Of a DNA stretch of 21,724 nt, positions 6,612-14,363 are shown one piece after another. The stretch spans positions 1 to 21,724 of the forward strand of contig CAIXNZ010000103.1 in NCBI GenBank assembly GCA_903920975.1. The letters are read 5' to 3'. Each line of letters starts with the position of its first letter. Position 1 is the stretch's first letter. Both the position numbers and the translations under genes were made by a program. The stretch is from Candidatus Falkowiibacteriota bacterium (GTDB lineage: Bacteria > Patescibacteriota > Patescibacteriia > CAIXNZ01). Under the pieces are notes generated by a model. That model ran no database searches, had not been told where the DNA came from, and worked only from the letters and a program-made list of their open reading frames with translations.

Positions 6612-7499
6612 ATGTACGCCCAAATTGATTCCAATAAACGCAAAACTGTTCTGCTGATAGTTATTTTTATAGTTTTTGTCGTATTTCTTGGCTGGCTCTA
6701 TGGCCAATTTACCGGATCTGGTTATGACGGTTTAGCAATCGCTGGAATTGTTTCGCTGGCTATGGCTGCGACCAGTTATTTTGCTGGTGACAAAATTGCC
6801 CTGGCCACGGCTGGCGCTCACGCAATTTCCGAAGAAGATAATCGCCGAGTTTATCATCTGGTGGAAAATCTTTGTATCACTGCCGGTCTGCCCATGCCCA
6901 AAATATATTTAATTGATGATGAGGGCATCAATGCCTTTGCCACAGGCCGCGATACTAAAAATTCTTCAATTGCCATCACCACTGGCGCTATTAATAAATT
7001 GGCGGACACAGAGTTAGAAGGCGTAATCGCCCATGAACTTTCTCATATAAAAAATTATGATATCAGATTAATGATGGTGGTTTTGGTGTTGGTCGGTATT
7101 ATTGCCCTGCTTTCCGACTGGATGTTGCGCGGCTTTTTTTGGAAAAAGCGGGGTAATGAAAAAAATCAGCTGGCCACAATTTTACTGATAGTCGGAGTTA
7201 TCTTAGCCATTCTCTCCCCGCTCATCGCTAAAATTATTCAATTGGCAGTTTCGCGCAAAAGAGAATTTCTGGCTGATGCGGATGGCGCACTTTTAACTCG
7301 TTACCCCGATGGCCTGGCAAATGCCTTGCAAAAAATTGAGCAAGAAAATGTCGCGCCATTGCAACACGCCAATAATGCCACGGCGCATCTATATATTGCC
7401 AATCCCTTTGGCCAAAGCAAAACTTTTTTAAGCAATTTATTCTCCACTCACCCGCCCATTGAAGAAAGAATTGCCAAACTCCGCACAATGACCAAATAA
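6612..7499 (+). CDS. htpX: HtpX-like membrane zinc metalloprotease (M48)
   Basis: 295 aa from ATG 6612. Two N-terminal membrane segments (about 12-32 and 40-58) precede the M48 core: IYLIDDEGINAFATGRD, then the zinc site HELSH (His141, Glu142, His145). A second pair of membrane segments (about 155-175 and 190-212) follows, then the third ligand in KREFLADADG (Glu218). HtpX degrades misfolded membrane proteins with its active site on the cytoplasmic side. The frame opens further upstream at a GTG (6573), but that part lies in the inverted-repeat element and adds a non-family sequence, so the ATG is preferred. There is no Shine-Dalgarno site. It is cotranscribed with lemA. Confidence 0.95.
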   Translation: MYAQIDSNKRKTVLLIVIFIVFVVFLGWLYGQFTGSGYDGLAIAGIVSLAMAATSYFAGDKIALATAGAHAISEEDNRRVYHLVENLCITAGLPMPKIYLIDDEGINAFATGRDTKNSSIAITTGAINKLADTELEGVIAHELSHIKNYDIRLMMVVLVLVGIIALLSDWMLRGFFWKKRGNEKNQLATILLIVGVILAILSPLIAKIIQLAVSRKREFLADADGALLTRYPDGLANALQKIEQENVAPLQHANNATAHLYIANPFGQSKTFLSNLFSTHPPIEERIAKLRTMTK

Positions 7500-7526
7500 A
7501 ATACAAATTTAATAACTTTTACTAAA

Positions 7527-8309
7527 ATGGAAAAACAAAACACAAAATCAGAAAGCATTTTCTCTCCGAGCATTCAGCTTTTACGTAACACATTTGCGAT
7601 AATTAAGGAGGCTAGCGGAAATTTATTACTAAACGTTTTCTTTATAATTTGTCTGACTTTTATTTTATTTTTTTTCTTTGGAGCAATCTTCTATTTGGGG
7701 ATGAATTTTAATATTATACAAAATAACTATCTCTTTACTTTTCGTTTTGCCTGGCAGGCGTTTTTTTACATAGCTACTTTCATATTAGGGGTGATGGCCC
7801 AAATTCTCATCATTAAAAGCCTATTTGATACCAAGGCTAAATTTATAACTATTTTGTCTTCTTTAAAAGTATATTTCGCTAATTTTCTCTGCCTAAGTAT
7901 ATTAATAAATTTGATATTTCTTGTTTGTTCTTTACCGCTTTATGCCGGAATTTTACTATTGGCATTAAATAATCTGATTTTGGGGGTAACTTCGATCATT
8001 TTGGCGATTGCTCTAAATATTATTGTATCTGTTTGCTTACTTTTCAGTTCTTATATTTTAATTGAAAAAAATCAATCGTGCATTTCGGCAATCAAGGAAT
8101 CTTATAAATTGGCCAGTAAAAACTTCTGGCAAATTATTGTTAGGCTGTTTTTTCTCTGCGTTGGATTAATTATCATTTTCAATATTTTTACTCTTATCTC
8201 TTTTTGGCTACCAAATATAGGTGCAGCCCTCAGCATACTTTTACTTATTCCCGTTATTTTATTTGTTTTCGCTTATCTTTTTATTCTTTACCGAAATTTA
8301 AAATATTAG
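7527..8309 (+). CDS. Unknown six-pass integral membrane protein
   Basis: 260 aa with about six hydrophobic segments (roughly 34-58, 75-97, 115-145, 150-178, 203-226, 231-254). A hydrophilic loop before the fifth segment reads CISAIKESYKLASKNFWQI, a pattern (Ala-x3-Ser, then aromatic) seen in DUF975-like and glycerophosphodiesterase-membrane-domain proteins. This is a weak, fold-level resemblance. No enzymatic motif is visible. It starts 27 bp after htpX, and its stop is separated by one base from the next ATG, so it is surely in the same transcript and probably coupled to the next gene. The role is unknown; context suggests the cell envelope. Confidence 0.7.
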   Translation: MEKQNTKSESIFSPSIQLLRNTFAIIKEASGNLLLNVFFIICLTFILFFFFGAIFYLGMNFNIIQNNYLFTFRFAWQAFFYIATFILGVMAQILIIKSLFDTKAKFITILSSLKVYFANFLCLSILINLIFLVCSLPLYAGILLLALNNLILGVTSIILAIALNIIVSVCLLFSSYILIEKNQSCISAIKESYKLASKNFWQIIVRLFFLCVGLIIIFNIFTLISFWLPNIGAALSILLLIPVILFVFAYLFILYRNLKY

Positions 8310-8310
8310 C

Positions 8311-9045
8311 ATGGCTGACTTAAATTCCGAAAATTTAACTGACGCAGAACAAATTTCAGCTGGCCGCAAAAATAAAAGATATCAAGCGCAAACATCAAAT
8401 GCCGAAGAAGAAACTCCTAGCCCCACCGAAGCTGAAACTTCCACTGAGGGAGCCGTAGATGTAAATAATGAAAAACAAGTAGCGCGTGATTTATCTCAAG
8501 AACAAAGGCAAGCCCTTGAATCGCAATCAAGACTTGGGAAGGAAAAAGCAGATTTATCAAAAGAGACCGGAGCTGAAAAAAGTCTGAGGGGAACGATTCA
8601 GGAAAGGGAGGCTCAAAAAAAAGCTGCCGAACCAAAAGGTCAGGCGTCAATGCCAGGTATTGGTGCTACGGGGATAGCTGATGCCGTTGATATGGCCGGA
8701 CAACAATTAACAGCCAAGGCAATGTATTGGTCGTGGAATACGCTTTGTGATTTTAGTTTTACGATCCTCTGGCTCGGGCTTATCTATCTTAATGGTCATT
8801 TTATTATGAAATATATTGTTGGTTCTACCAAGTTTTGTGATTTTGGTGATGAATGGACATATGACGTCAAATCAAAAATTCCTGGCTGGATTCAGGGTTC
8901 TTCGACACTAAAATGGGCTGAAATTATCGCTTTGTTTTTAGTCGATACTTTAGTCTTTTTATTAATATTAATGCTCTTGACAGCCCTGATGATGGTTATT
9001 TCGGGCTATAAATTAATTTTTGATTTAATAATAGAAGCAATTTAA
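8311..9045 (+). CDS. Unknown protein: charged disordered N-terminus, two C-terminal membrane segments
   Basis: 244 aa. Residues 1-115 are polar, low in hydrophobics and rich in Glu, Gln, Ala, Ser and Lys (probably disordered, with helical propensity around 55-105). Residues about 145-170 and 203-230 are membrane segments, separated by a roughly 30-residue loop with one Cys (CDFGDEWTYD). I do not recognise a family. Its start is one base after the previous stop, implying translational coupling, and it precedes the beta-propeller, DsbA and pilin genes. A scaffold role in the type IV secretion-like machine is conceivable only from context. Confidence 0.65.
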   Translation: MADLNSENLTDAEQISAGRKNKRYQAQTSNAEEETPSPTEAETSTEGAVDVNNEKQVARDLSQEQRQALESQSRLGKEKADLSKETGAEKSLRGTIQEREAQKKAAEPKGQASMPGIGATGIADAVDMAGQQLTAKAMYWSWNTLCDFSFTILWLGLIYLNGHFIMKYIVGSTKFCDFGDEWTYDVKSKIPGWIQGSSTLKWAEIIALFLVDTLVFLLILMLLTALMMVISGYKLIFDLIIEAI

Positions 9046-9068
9046 TTATATTTTAATATTTTACATTT

Positions 9069-10322
9069 ATGTCAGACCGAACAAAAAAAATTCTTTTGAT
9101 TGTTGGCTTTATTTTAGTAATTTTATTAATCGGTTTTGCCATCTATTACTTTCTTTTCCGTCCTTTGATTGTCCCCACGCCAACGCCAGTAACTCCAGTA
9201 GTACCACCGATAACTGGCCTTCCCGGCATTTTACCAGCGCTCAACGTACCTATTCCAGCGGTGAATTTACCGGTAGGCGTACCGCAATTGCCAACCATCC
9301 CGCCATCAACGCTCATCCCTGGCCCAACCCTATCCTATGTGGCAGAGGGAGGCATTACCGGCTATACCACTCTTTTCTCAGAGGCGACTCTTAATCCTAC
9401 CCTGGCCGCCAATGGCAAAGACCTGCTTTATTATGACAAACAAACTGGTTTTTTTTATTCCATCACTCCTGACGGAGAAAAAAAGCTATATTCTGACATT
9501 GCCTTTAAAAATGTGAGTAATGTTACTTGGTCAAATAATACTCAAAAGGCGGTCCTTGAGTACAATGACGGCTCAAAAGCGATTTATGACTTTAGCCAAA
9601 AAAAATCAGTAACCCTGCCAAGTCAATGGAAAGATTTTACGTTTTCTAACGATAGCAATCAAATTGCTTTTAAAAATATGCGCGTAGACCCAGAAAACCG
9701 CTACATCGCAATAGCTGACACCAATGCCGGCAATTACCAACAAATTGAACCAATAGGCACAAAGGATGCGGATGTATACATTACCTGGTCGCCAAATAAC
9801 AAATATGTTGCACTTTACCGCGAATCCATTGATGGTGACAGGGCCGAGGTTTATCCCATTGGCTTTAATGGCGAAAATTTTAAAAATTTCCGCGTTGAAG
9901 GCAGAGACCTAAGATTTGCCTGGTCGCCCAGCGGTAACAAGCTGGTTTATAGCGTTTTTAATTCACGTTCGGATTATAATCCTTCGCTCTGGGTAACCAA
10001 TAGCGACCCCGATTTATTGGGTACCGGACGTACCAGCCTAGAAATCAAAACTTGGGCTGACAAATGCGTTTTTGCTTCTGAAGCCACCATCTATTGCGCA
10101 GTACCAAAACAATTGGATTCGGGAACGGGTTTCCGGCCTGATTTAGCCGATAATACTCCCGATGAAATCTATGCGATAAATGTCCAAACCGGCGCCAAGG
10201 CCTTACTCGCCCAACCGCTTTTCCCCACGACTATTAATAAATTAATTGTGAGTGAAGATAAAAAAACGCTTTATTGGTGGGAAAAAAACACTGATCAGAT
10301 TAAAGAAATTAAATTGCCCTAA
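9069..10322 (+). CDS. Membrane-anchored beta-propeller (TolB/WD40-like)
   Basis: 417 aa. A short basic start and a membrane segment (about 8-30) anchor the protein; residues 31-90 are a Pro-rich spacer (PTPTPVTPVVPP, then PxLP repeats). The rest is beta-rich with recurring blade motifs of the TolB/WD40-like type: VTWSNNTQKAVLEY, ITWSPNNKYVALY and FAWSPSGNKLVYS. Four Cys in the C-terminal half-propeller region would be outside the cytoplasm and could use the DsbA encoded next. There are 23 bp after the previous gene and 9 bp before dsbA. Function unknown; such propellers usually bind proteins or glycans. Confidence 0.75.
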   Translation: MSDRTKKILLIVGFILVILLIGFAIYYFLFRPLIVPTPTPVTPVVPPITGLPGILPALNVPIPAVNLPVGVPQLPTIPPSTLIPGPTLSYVAEGGITGYTTLFSEATLNPTLAANGKDLLYYDKQTGFFYSITPDGEKKLYSDIAFKNVSNVTWSNNTQKAVLEYNDGSKAIYDFSQKKSVTLPSQWKDFTFSNDSNQIAFKNMRVDPENRYIAIADTNAGNYQQIEPIGTKDADVYITWSPNNKYVALYRESIDGDRAEVYPIGFNGENFKNFRVEGRDLRFAWSPSGNKLVYSVFNSRSDYNPSLWVTNSDPDLLGTGRTSLEIKTWADKCVFASEATIYCAVPKQLDSGTGFRPDLADNTPDEIYAINVQTGAKALLAQPLFPTTINKLIVSEDKKTLYWWEKNTDQIKEIKLP

Positions 10323-10331
10323 AAAATTATT

Positions 10332-11033
10332 ATGGATCAAAACAAAAAACCAATTATTATCAAGGATCCCAAAAAAATTTATTTTTTCTTTTTCATGGTT
10401 TTATCCCTGATTATTCTGTTAATTTTTGCTTTTATCATTATTGGCTACTACTGGGATAACTGGCAAACTATAAAAAATATTGAAAAATATTATTCCCAGC
10501 GTTCTTTCGAACTATTGCAAAAATTTCCCCAAATCAACTCTCAGGACCCGATCAAGGGAGAGGCCGATGCCCTGGTGACAATTTTTGAATATAACGACTT
10601 TCTCTGTCCAGCCTGCCAAAATGTCCAAACTGACTTTACGGCCATAGAAAAATTTTATGGTAATAAAATCAGAATTATTTTTAAGGGCGTAGTTTTAAGC
10701 CAAAATCCCGAGGGCAAAAATGCCATGCTCGCTTCTTATTGCGCCGCTGAACAAAATAAATTTTGGGAATATAAAGATTTGCTTTTCCAAAATCCAGCTC
10801 TTTTAAATATCCAAATATACAGAGAATATGCCAGCCAACTAGACCTGAATCTAAATACTTTTAACCAATGCTTAGAGACCCAGAAATACTATCCCATCTT
10901 ACAGCAAAATTTAGCCGATATGATAAGCTTGCAAATTAATTCCCTGCCGACTCTTTATGTCAATAAACAAAAGATTGAGGGCTATTATAATTTTGAAATT
11001 TTAAAAAATATCATTGATCAAGAGCTCAAATAA
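10332..11033 (+). CDS. DsbA-like thiol:disulfide oxidoreductase, membrane-anchored
   Basis: 233 aa. One membrane segment (about 18-39) leaves the C-terminal thioredoxin-fold domain outside the cytoplasm. The redox motif is CPAC (Cys92, Cys95) after VTIFEYNDFL. The cis-proline loop is SLPTLYV (Pro206). An alpha-helical insert contains Cys137 and Cys180. It belongs to the DSBA/thioredoxin_4 (BdbD-like) group, which oxidises or isomerises exported cysteines. The gene lies between the propeller (9 bp) and the cysteine-tailed pilin (8 bp), both with exported cysteines that make likely substrates. No DsbB/VKOR partner is seen in this window. Confidence 0.92.
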   Translation: MDQNKKPIIIKDPKKIYFFFFMVLSLIILLIFAFIIIGYYWDNWQTIKNIEKYYSQRSFELLQKFPQINSQDPIKGEADALVTIFEYNDFLCPACQNVQTDFTAIEKFYGNKIRIIFKGVVLSQNPEGKNAMLASYCAAEQNKFWEYKDLLFQNPALLNIQIYREYASQLDLNLNTFNQCLETQKYYPILQQNLADMISLQINSLPTLYVNKQKIEGYYNFEILKNIIDQELK

Positions 11034-11041
11034 ATAATTTT

Positions 11042-11581
11042 ATGGCTAAAATAAAAAAAATTTCAATTCTCTTATTCTTTCTTATCCTCGTGCTTTCAGG
11101 CACAGTTTTTCTGTCAAACGCTTTAGCCCAAACAACAACTCCGGCAGACACTGGCGCCACTCAATTTAAATACCAAGTTCCTTTTGGCAATTTACCCTTT
11201 GGAACAGTTGCAGTCGAAAGCATTAATGTTGGAGAATACATAAAAGCCTTATATGTTTTTGGCTCAGCCCTAGTAGTAGTTTTGGCTATTATCATGATTA
11301 TGGTTTCTGGCCTGCAATGGATAACATCTGGCGGTGACTCTGGCAAAATCACCAAGGCCAAAGATGGCCTAATCAAGGCAATAATAGGTTTATTAATTGC
11401 GCTTTTTGCTATTTTTATTTTACAAACCATTTCTCCTGGCATAACTCTAGGGCCGATTACTCCTACGCCGGTAACAACATCGGCAGGAAGTTGCACAAAA
11501 GACGCTGATTGCCCGAGTACTGCTCATTGCGACTTAGTAACGGCCTCATGTTTGCCAGGAGCTTCAGGTCCTATTCCATGA
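11042..11581 (+). CDS. VirB2/TrbC-like pilin with four-cysteine C-terminal tail
   Basis: 179 aa. Signal peptide (basic MAKIKK, hydrophobic core, probable cleavage after Ala29 in NALAQ), then two membrane helices (about 69-93 and 112-131) joined by a short basic loop (GGDSGKITKAKDG). This is the VirB2/TrbC layout of type IV secretion pilins. Unlike classical VirB2 it continues into a Thr/Pro linker and a tail with Cys151, 157, 163 and 170 (C-x5-C-x5-C-x6-C, with DADCPSTAHC), which would lie outside the cytoplasm. The tail fits a small disulfide knot, and the DsbA-like gene ends 8 bp upstream. The partner VirB4 is encoded at 18937-20880. No Shine-Dalgarno site. Confidence 0.8.
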   Translation: MAKIKKISILLFFLILVLSGTVFLSNALAQTTTPADTGATQFKYQVPFGNLPFGTVAVESINVGEYIKALYVFGSALVVVLAIIMIMVSGLQWITSGGDSGKITKAKDGLIKAIIGLLIALFAIFILQTISPGITLGPITPTPVTTSAGSCTKDADCPSTAHCDLVTASCLPGASGPIP

Positions 11582-11632
11582 TTTAAAGTTAAAATTTAAT
11601 AAAACTGGAGAAGTATTTTATAAAATTTTTTC

Positions 11633-12967
11633 ATGGCTAAAAAAGCCACAACAATATATTCCTGTACCAAATGCGGCGCCCAGTTCCCTAAATGGATTGG
11701 GCGCTGTTCAGGTTGTGGCGCTTGGGGCACAATTACTGAAGAAATCTCTGGAACAGATGATCGCAAAATTAAACCAGTTAAAGTTGATAAAAATCTGCTG
11801 GTGGATTTTAAAAACTCGCAGATAACCGATTTTGCGCGGCTGGAAACAAAAATTAATGAATTTGACCGTGTGCTGGGAGGTGGAATTGTCGTGGGCAGTT
11901 TAATATTACTGGGTGGCGCACCTGGTATTGGCAAATCAACTTTAGTCTTGCAAATCTGCCACAATTTAAAAACCCCGACGCTTTATGTTTCTGGCGAAGA
12001 ATCAGCCAGCCAGATTAAAATGAGAATCGACCGGCTTAATCTGGATTTTTCTAACTTAAAATTTCTGGGAGAAAATAATATTGAAAAAATTGCTTCATTT
12101 ATAATTGAAGAAAAGCCAGGCTTAGTAATTATTGACTCCATCCAAACCCTTTATTCTCAAGAACTCCCCTCTGAAGCTGGTTCAATAAATCAAGTGAGAA
12201 TTTGTACGGTAAAATTGTTGGAAATTGCCAAAAGATATAATATTTCCATAATTATAATCGGCCATGTGACTAAAGATGGCTTAGTGGCTGGTCCAAAATC
12301 TTTAGAACATTTAGTTGATGCTGTTTTATATCTTGAATCCACAGCTACTGACAACTTCAGATTACTGCGTAGTGCAAAAAATCGCTTTGGCTCAACTTCG
12401 GAAATTGGCATTTTTAATATGACTGGTACTGGACTAGCAGAAGTAATTAACCCTTCAGAACTTTTTTTACCCCAAAATCAAGAACCAAATTCCGGCTCGG
12501 TCATTACCTGCGTTATGGAAGGCAGCCGCCCTTTTTTACTGGAAACCCAGGCCTTAGTGACTAAAACTTTATTTGGCTATCCGCAAAGAAGAGCTTCTGG
12601 CTTTGATTCAAATAGACTACAAATGTTAATTGCGGTTTTGGTCAAACGCGTGCAAATTCCCCTTTTAAATCAAGATATTCATCTTAATGTTACTGGCGGC
12701 TTAAAAATAGATGAGACAGGCGCTGACTTGGCGGTTTGCGCAGCCATTATTTCCTCATTCAAAGATAAAATCATTCAAGCAGATACGATTTTGCTTGGCG
12801 AGGTTGGCCTAGGCGGAGAAATACGACCTGTTTATCAGATTGAAAAGCGCATTGAAGAAGCGCAAAAATTAAAGTTTAAAAATATCATCTGCCCCGTCAT
12901 AAAAACTGAAAAAAAAGGTTTAATCATGGTGAAAAATCTTGAAGAAGCCATAAAAAAATTATTTTAA
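11633..12967 (+). CDS. radA: DNA repair protein RadA
   Basis: 444 aa, full length. RadA (Sms) is a RecA-related hexameric helicase that drives branch migration in recombination and transformation. Visible: the N-terminal zinc finger CTKC..CSGC (Cys11, 14, 25, 28), Walker A GAPGIGKST (95-103), Walker B LVIIDS, the RadA-specific KNRFG (249-253) and the C-terminal Lon-like domain with LGEVGLGGEIRPV. It follows the pilin gene by 51 bp on the same strand. A TATAAA at 11619-11624 lies just before the ATG and may give an extra leaderless start. A clear terminator follows at 12974-12998. Confidence 0.97.
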   Translation: MAKKATTIYSCTKCGAQFPKWIGRCSGCGAWGTITEEISGTDDRKIKPVKVDKNLLVDFKNSQITDFARLETKINEFDRVLGGGIVVGSLILLGGAPGIGKSTLVLQICHNLKTPTLYVSGEESASQIKMRIDRLNLDFSNLKFLGENNIEKIASFIIEEKPGLVIIDSIQTLYSQELPSEAGSINQVRICTVKLLEIAKRYNISIIIIGHVTKDGLVAGPKSLEHLVDAVLYLESTATDNFRLLRSAKNRFGSTSEIGIFNMTGTGLAEVINPSELFLPQNQEPNSGSVITCVMEGSRPFLLETQALVTKTLFGYPQRRASGFDSNRLQMLIAVLVKRVQIPLLNQDIHLNVTGGLKIDETGADLAVCAAIISSFKDKIIQADTILLGEVGLGGEIRPVYQIEKRIEEAQKLKFKNIICPVIKTEKKGLIMVKNLEEAIKKLF

Positions 12968-12973
12968 TAAACT

Positions 12974-12998
12974 AAAAACGCCAAGTCATGGCGTTTTT
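12974..12998 (+). terminator. Intrinsic terminator after radA
   Basis: AAAAACGCCA (12974-12983), a 5-nt loop, TGGCGTTTTT (12989-12998) and a further T-run: a perfect 10-bp stem. It lies between radA and the glycosylase start at 13003 and probably ends the long plus-strand transcript. Confidence 0.85.
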
Positions 12999-13002
12999 TA
13001 TT

Positions 13003-13575
13003 ATGTCTAAATTAATACGCTTAAAAGAAAATTTATATAAGCAAAATACCTTTAAACTAGCCAAGTCGCTTTTGGGCAAATTTTTAGTAAGAAAAATTGG
13101 CAAAAAAATATTAATTGGCAAAATTGTAGAAGTTGAAGCTTATTATGGATTACATGATAAAGCCTCGCATGCGTCTCGAGGCAAAACAGAGCGCACAAAA
13201 TTAATGTTTGATAAGCCAGGTCTGGCCTATATTTATTTAATTTATGGCATGTATAATTGCTTAAATATTGTCACTGAAAAAAAGGATTTTCCAGCTGCAA
13301 TTTTAATTCGCGCACTTGAGCCAATAAGCAAATTCAAAATGAAAACAAATGGACCAGGTAAGCTTTGCCAGGCACTGAAAATTGACAGAAAATTAAATGG
13401 GGAAAATTTAATTACCAGCAAGAAATTATATTTAGCCCAAGATTCCAAAACCAAAATAAAGAAGTCACAAATCATCAGTGCCAAAAGAATCGGCATTGAT
13501 TATGCGGGTAAATACAAACACAAACCCTGGCGATTCTATATTTTAAGTAATCCCTTCGTTTCAAGAGGTAATTAA
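13003..13575 (+). CDS. mpg: 3-methyladenine DNA glycosylase (AAG/MPG type)
   Basis: 190 aa. Removes alkylated purines such as 3-methyladenine by base excision. The family hallmarks are in order: LLGKFLVRK, the catalytic-site EVEAYYG (Glu45), DKASHASRGKTERTKLMF, PGLAYIYLIYGMYNCLNIV, NGPGKLCQALKI, and the C-terminal RIGIDYAGKYKHKPWRFYI. ATG 13003 is chosen because the in-frame ATG at 12988 lies inside the radA terminator stem and adds only a short non-family MAFFI. No Shine-Dalgarno site. Downstream is repeat copy B. Confidence 0.93.
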   Translation: MSKLIRLKENLYKQNTFKLAKSLLGKFLVRKIGKKILIGKIVEVEAYYGLHDKASHASRGKTERTKLMFDKPGLAYIYLIYGMYNCLNIVTEKKDFPAAILIRALEPISKFKMKTNGPGKLCQALKIDRKLNGENLITSKKLYLAQDSKTKIKKSQIISAKRIGIDYAGKYKHKPWRFYILSNPFVSRGN

Positions 13576-13608
13576 TTTTGTCGATAGGATCGTGCTATTT
13601 ACACTAGA

Positions 13609-13764
13609 GGGGTCTGGGGTGCCCTTCGGCTCGCTTTTGCTCGCTCAGGGCAGGCTCCAATAAAACATCCAAAAATTACTTTTTGTTTACCCCGTACCAA
13701 TGAGTGCAACGAATTTGGTACGGGGCTGCCAAAAAGTACCAAATTATTTAGATCAAACACTTAT
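13609..13764 (-). repeat. Structured dispersed repeat, copy B (inverted)
   Basis: A 156-bp element in inverted orientation to copy A (4259-4412), about 9.2 kb away. The long hairpin is conserved: CCCCGTACCAA and TTGGTACGGGG around a 14-nt loop, with the outer ACTTTTTG/CAAAAAGT arms. The TGCCCT/AGGGCA hairpin is also conserved, with two C/T differences in its loop. Like copy A it lies between two convergent genes (glycosylase and dksA-like). Confidence 0.85.
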
Positions 13765-13770
13765 TTAGTA

Positions 13771-13803
13771 AGTTGAATGTTTATCACTCAGTACAATTCA
13801 ACT
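13771..13803. repeat. Small inverted repeat
   Basis: AGTTGAAT (13771-13778) and ATTCAACT (13796-13803) with a 17-nt loop, between repeat copy B and the dksA terminator. There is no T-run; function unknown. Confidence 0.35.
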
Positions 13804-13827
13804 CCGCCCTTTATTTCGCAAAAATAA

Positions 13828-13857
13828 AAGCCCCCGTAACCAACTACACGGGGGCTT
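13828..13857. terminator. Terminator after the dksA-like gene
   Basis: AAGCCCCCGT (13828-13837), 10-nt loop, ACGGGGGCTT (13848-13857), followed by T-rich sequence on both strands. It lies 6 bp after the minus-strand stop at 13863 and could also stop plus-strand transcription. Confidence 0.88.
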
Positions 13858-13862
13858 CTTTT

Positions 13863-14252
13863 TTACTTATTTTTTAGCTTTGCTTCGCGCTCGGCCATAC
13901 ATGCAACACAGAAAATCGCAGTTGGCATGGCCTTAAGCCTTTCGGATGCAATCATGCCATTTTCTTCGCAATCTTCATTGCTCTGACATTGACCATAGGT
14001 GCCCTTTTCAATACGCTCTAAAGCACCTATAACCATGGTCAGCTCCTCCCTCTTGCGTCTCTGTTCTCTTACAGTGAGCGCTACCAGCTGCTCACTATTG
14101 CCATGATCACCAGCATCTCCGTGCTGATCTCTGCCAGATACCTCGCTTTGATGCAAGGCACCTTCCAATTGCTTTTTTTGAGCCAAAAGAATTTCTTTAA
14201 ATCCTTTTAGCTCCTGCTTGGATAATCCGCTTTTTCCCTGTCCCGCAGACAT
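13863..14252 (-). CDS. DksA/TraR-family zinc-finger protein
   Basis: 129 aa from ATG 14252. DksA/TraR proteins bind the RNA polymerase secondary channel. Helical hairpin region about 11-85 with a D-x2-D (Asp46, Asp49) near its tip, then the zinc finger IEKGTYGQC...RLKAMPTAIFCVAC (Cys89, 95, 115, 118). The first knuckle is C-x5-C in place of the usual C-x2-C, an insertion of three residues. The frame opens to 14357, but the promoter (14328-14357) lies inside that extension, and AAGGAGGG sits 8 nt before ATG 14252, so the shorter form is right. It is downstream of recG on the same strand, with its own promoter and terminator. Confidence 0.9.
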   Translation of the reverse strand: MSAGQGKSGLSKQELKGFKEILLAQKKQLEGALHQSEVSGRDQHGDAGDHGNSEQLVALTVREQRRKREELTMVIGALERIEKGTYGQCQSNEDCEENGMIASERLKAMPTAIFCVACMAEREAKLKNK

Positions 14253-14260
14253 CTCAGCTA

Positions 14261-14268
14261 CCCTCCTT
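14261..14268 (-). promoter_or_regulatory. Shine-Dalgarno site of the dksA-like gene
   Basis: AAGGAGGG on the minus strand, 8 nt before ATG 14252. It decides the start of this gene. Third of three clear Shine-Dalgarno sites. Confidence 0.8.
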
Positions 14269-14327
14269 CTTTGGGTTTTGACAATTTTTTTTAAGAACTC
14301 CCCTTGCCTATATTTCAATATAAAATT

Positions 14328-14357
14328 ATTATAGGCTATTTTTTGCAAATTAGTCAA
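14328..14357 (-). promoter_or_regulatory. Promoter of the dksA-like gene
   Basis: Minus strand TTGACT (14352-14357), 18-bp spacer, TATAAT (14328-14333). The predicted start is near 14321, giving a leader of about 69 nt. It begins 7 bp after the recG stop. Confidence 0.75.
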
Positions 14358-14363
14358 GATTAA

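Noticed and set aside
12988..13002. Upstream ATG for the DNA glycosylase
   Set aside because: It lies in the second arm of the radA terminator and adds residues not seen in the family.
14253..14357. N-terminal extension of the dksA-like protein
   Set aside because: It contains the gene's own -10 and -35 boxes and ribosome-binding site, so it is upstream regulatory DNA.
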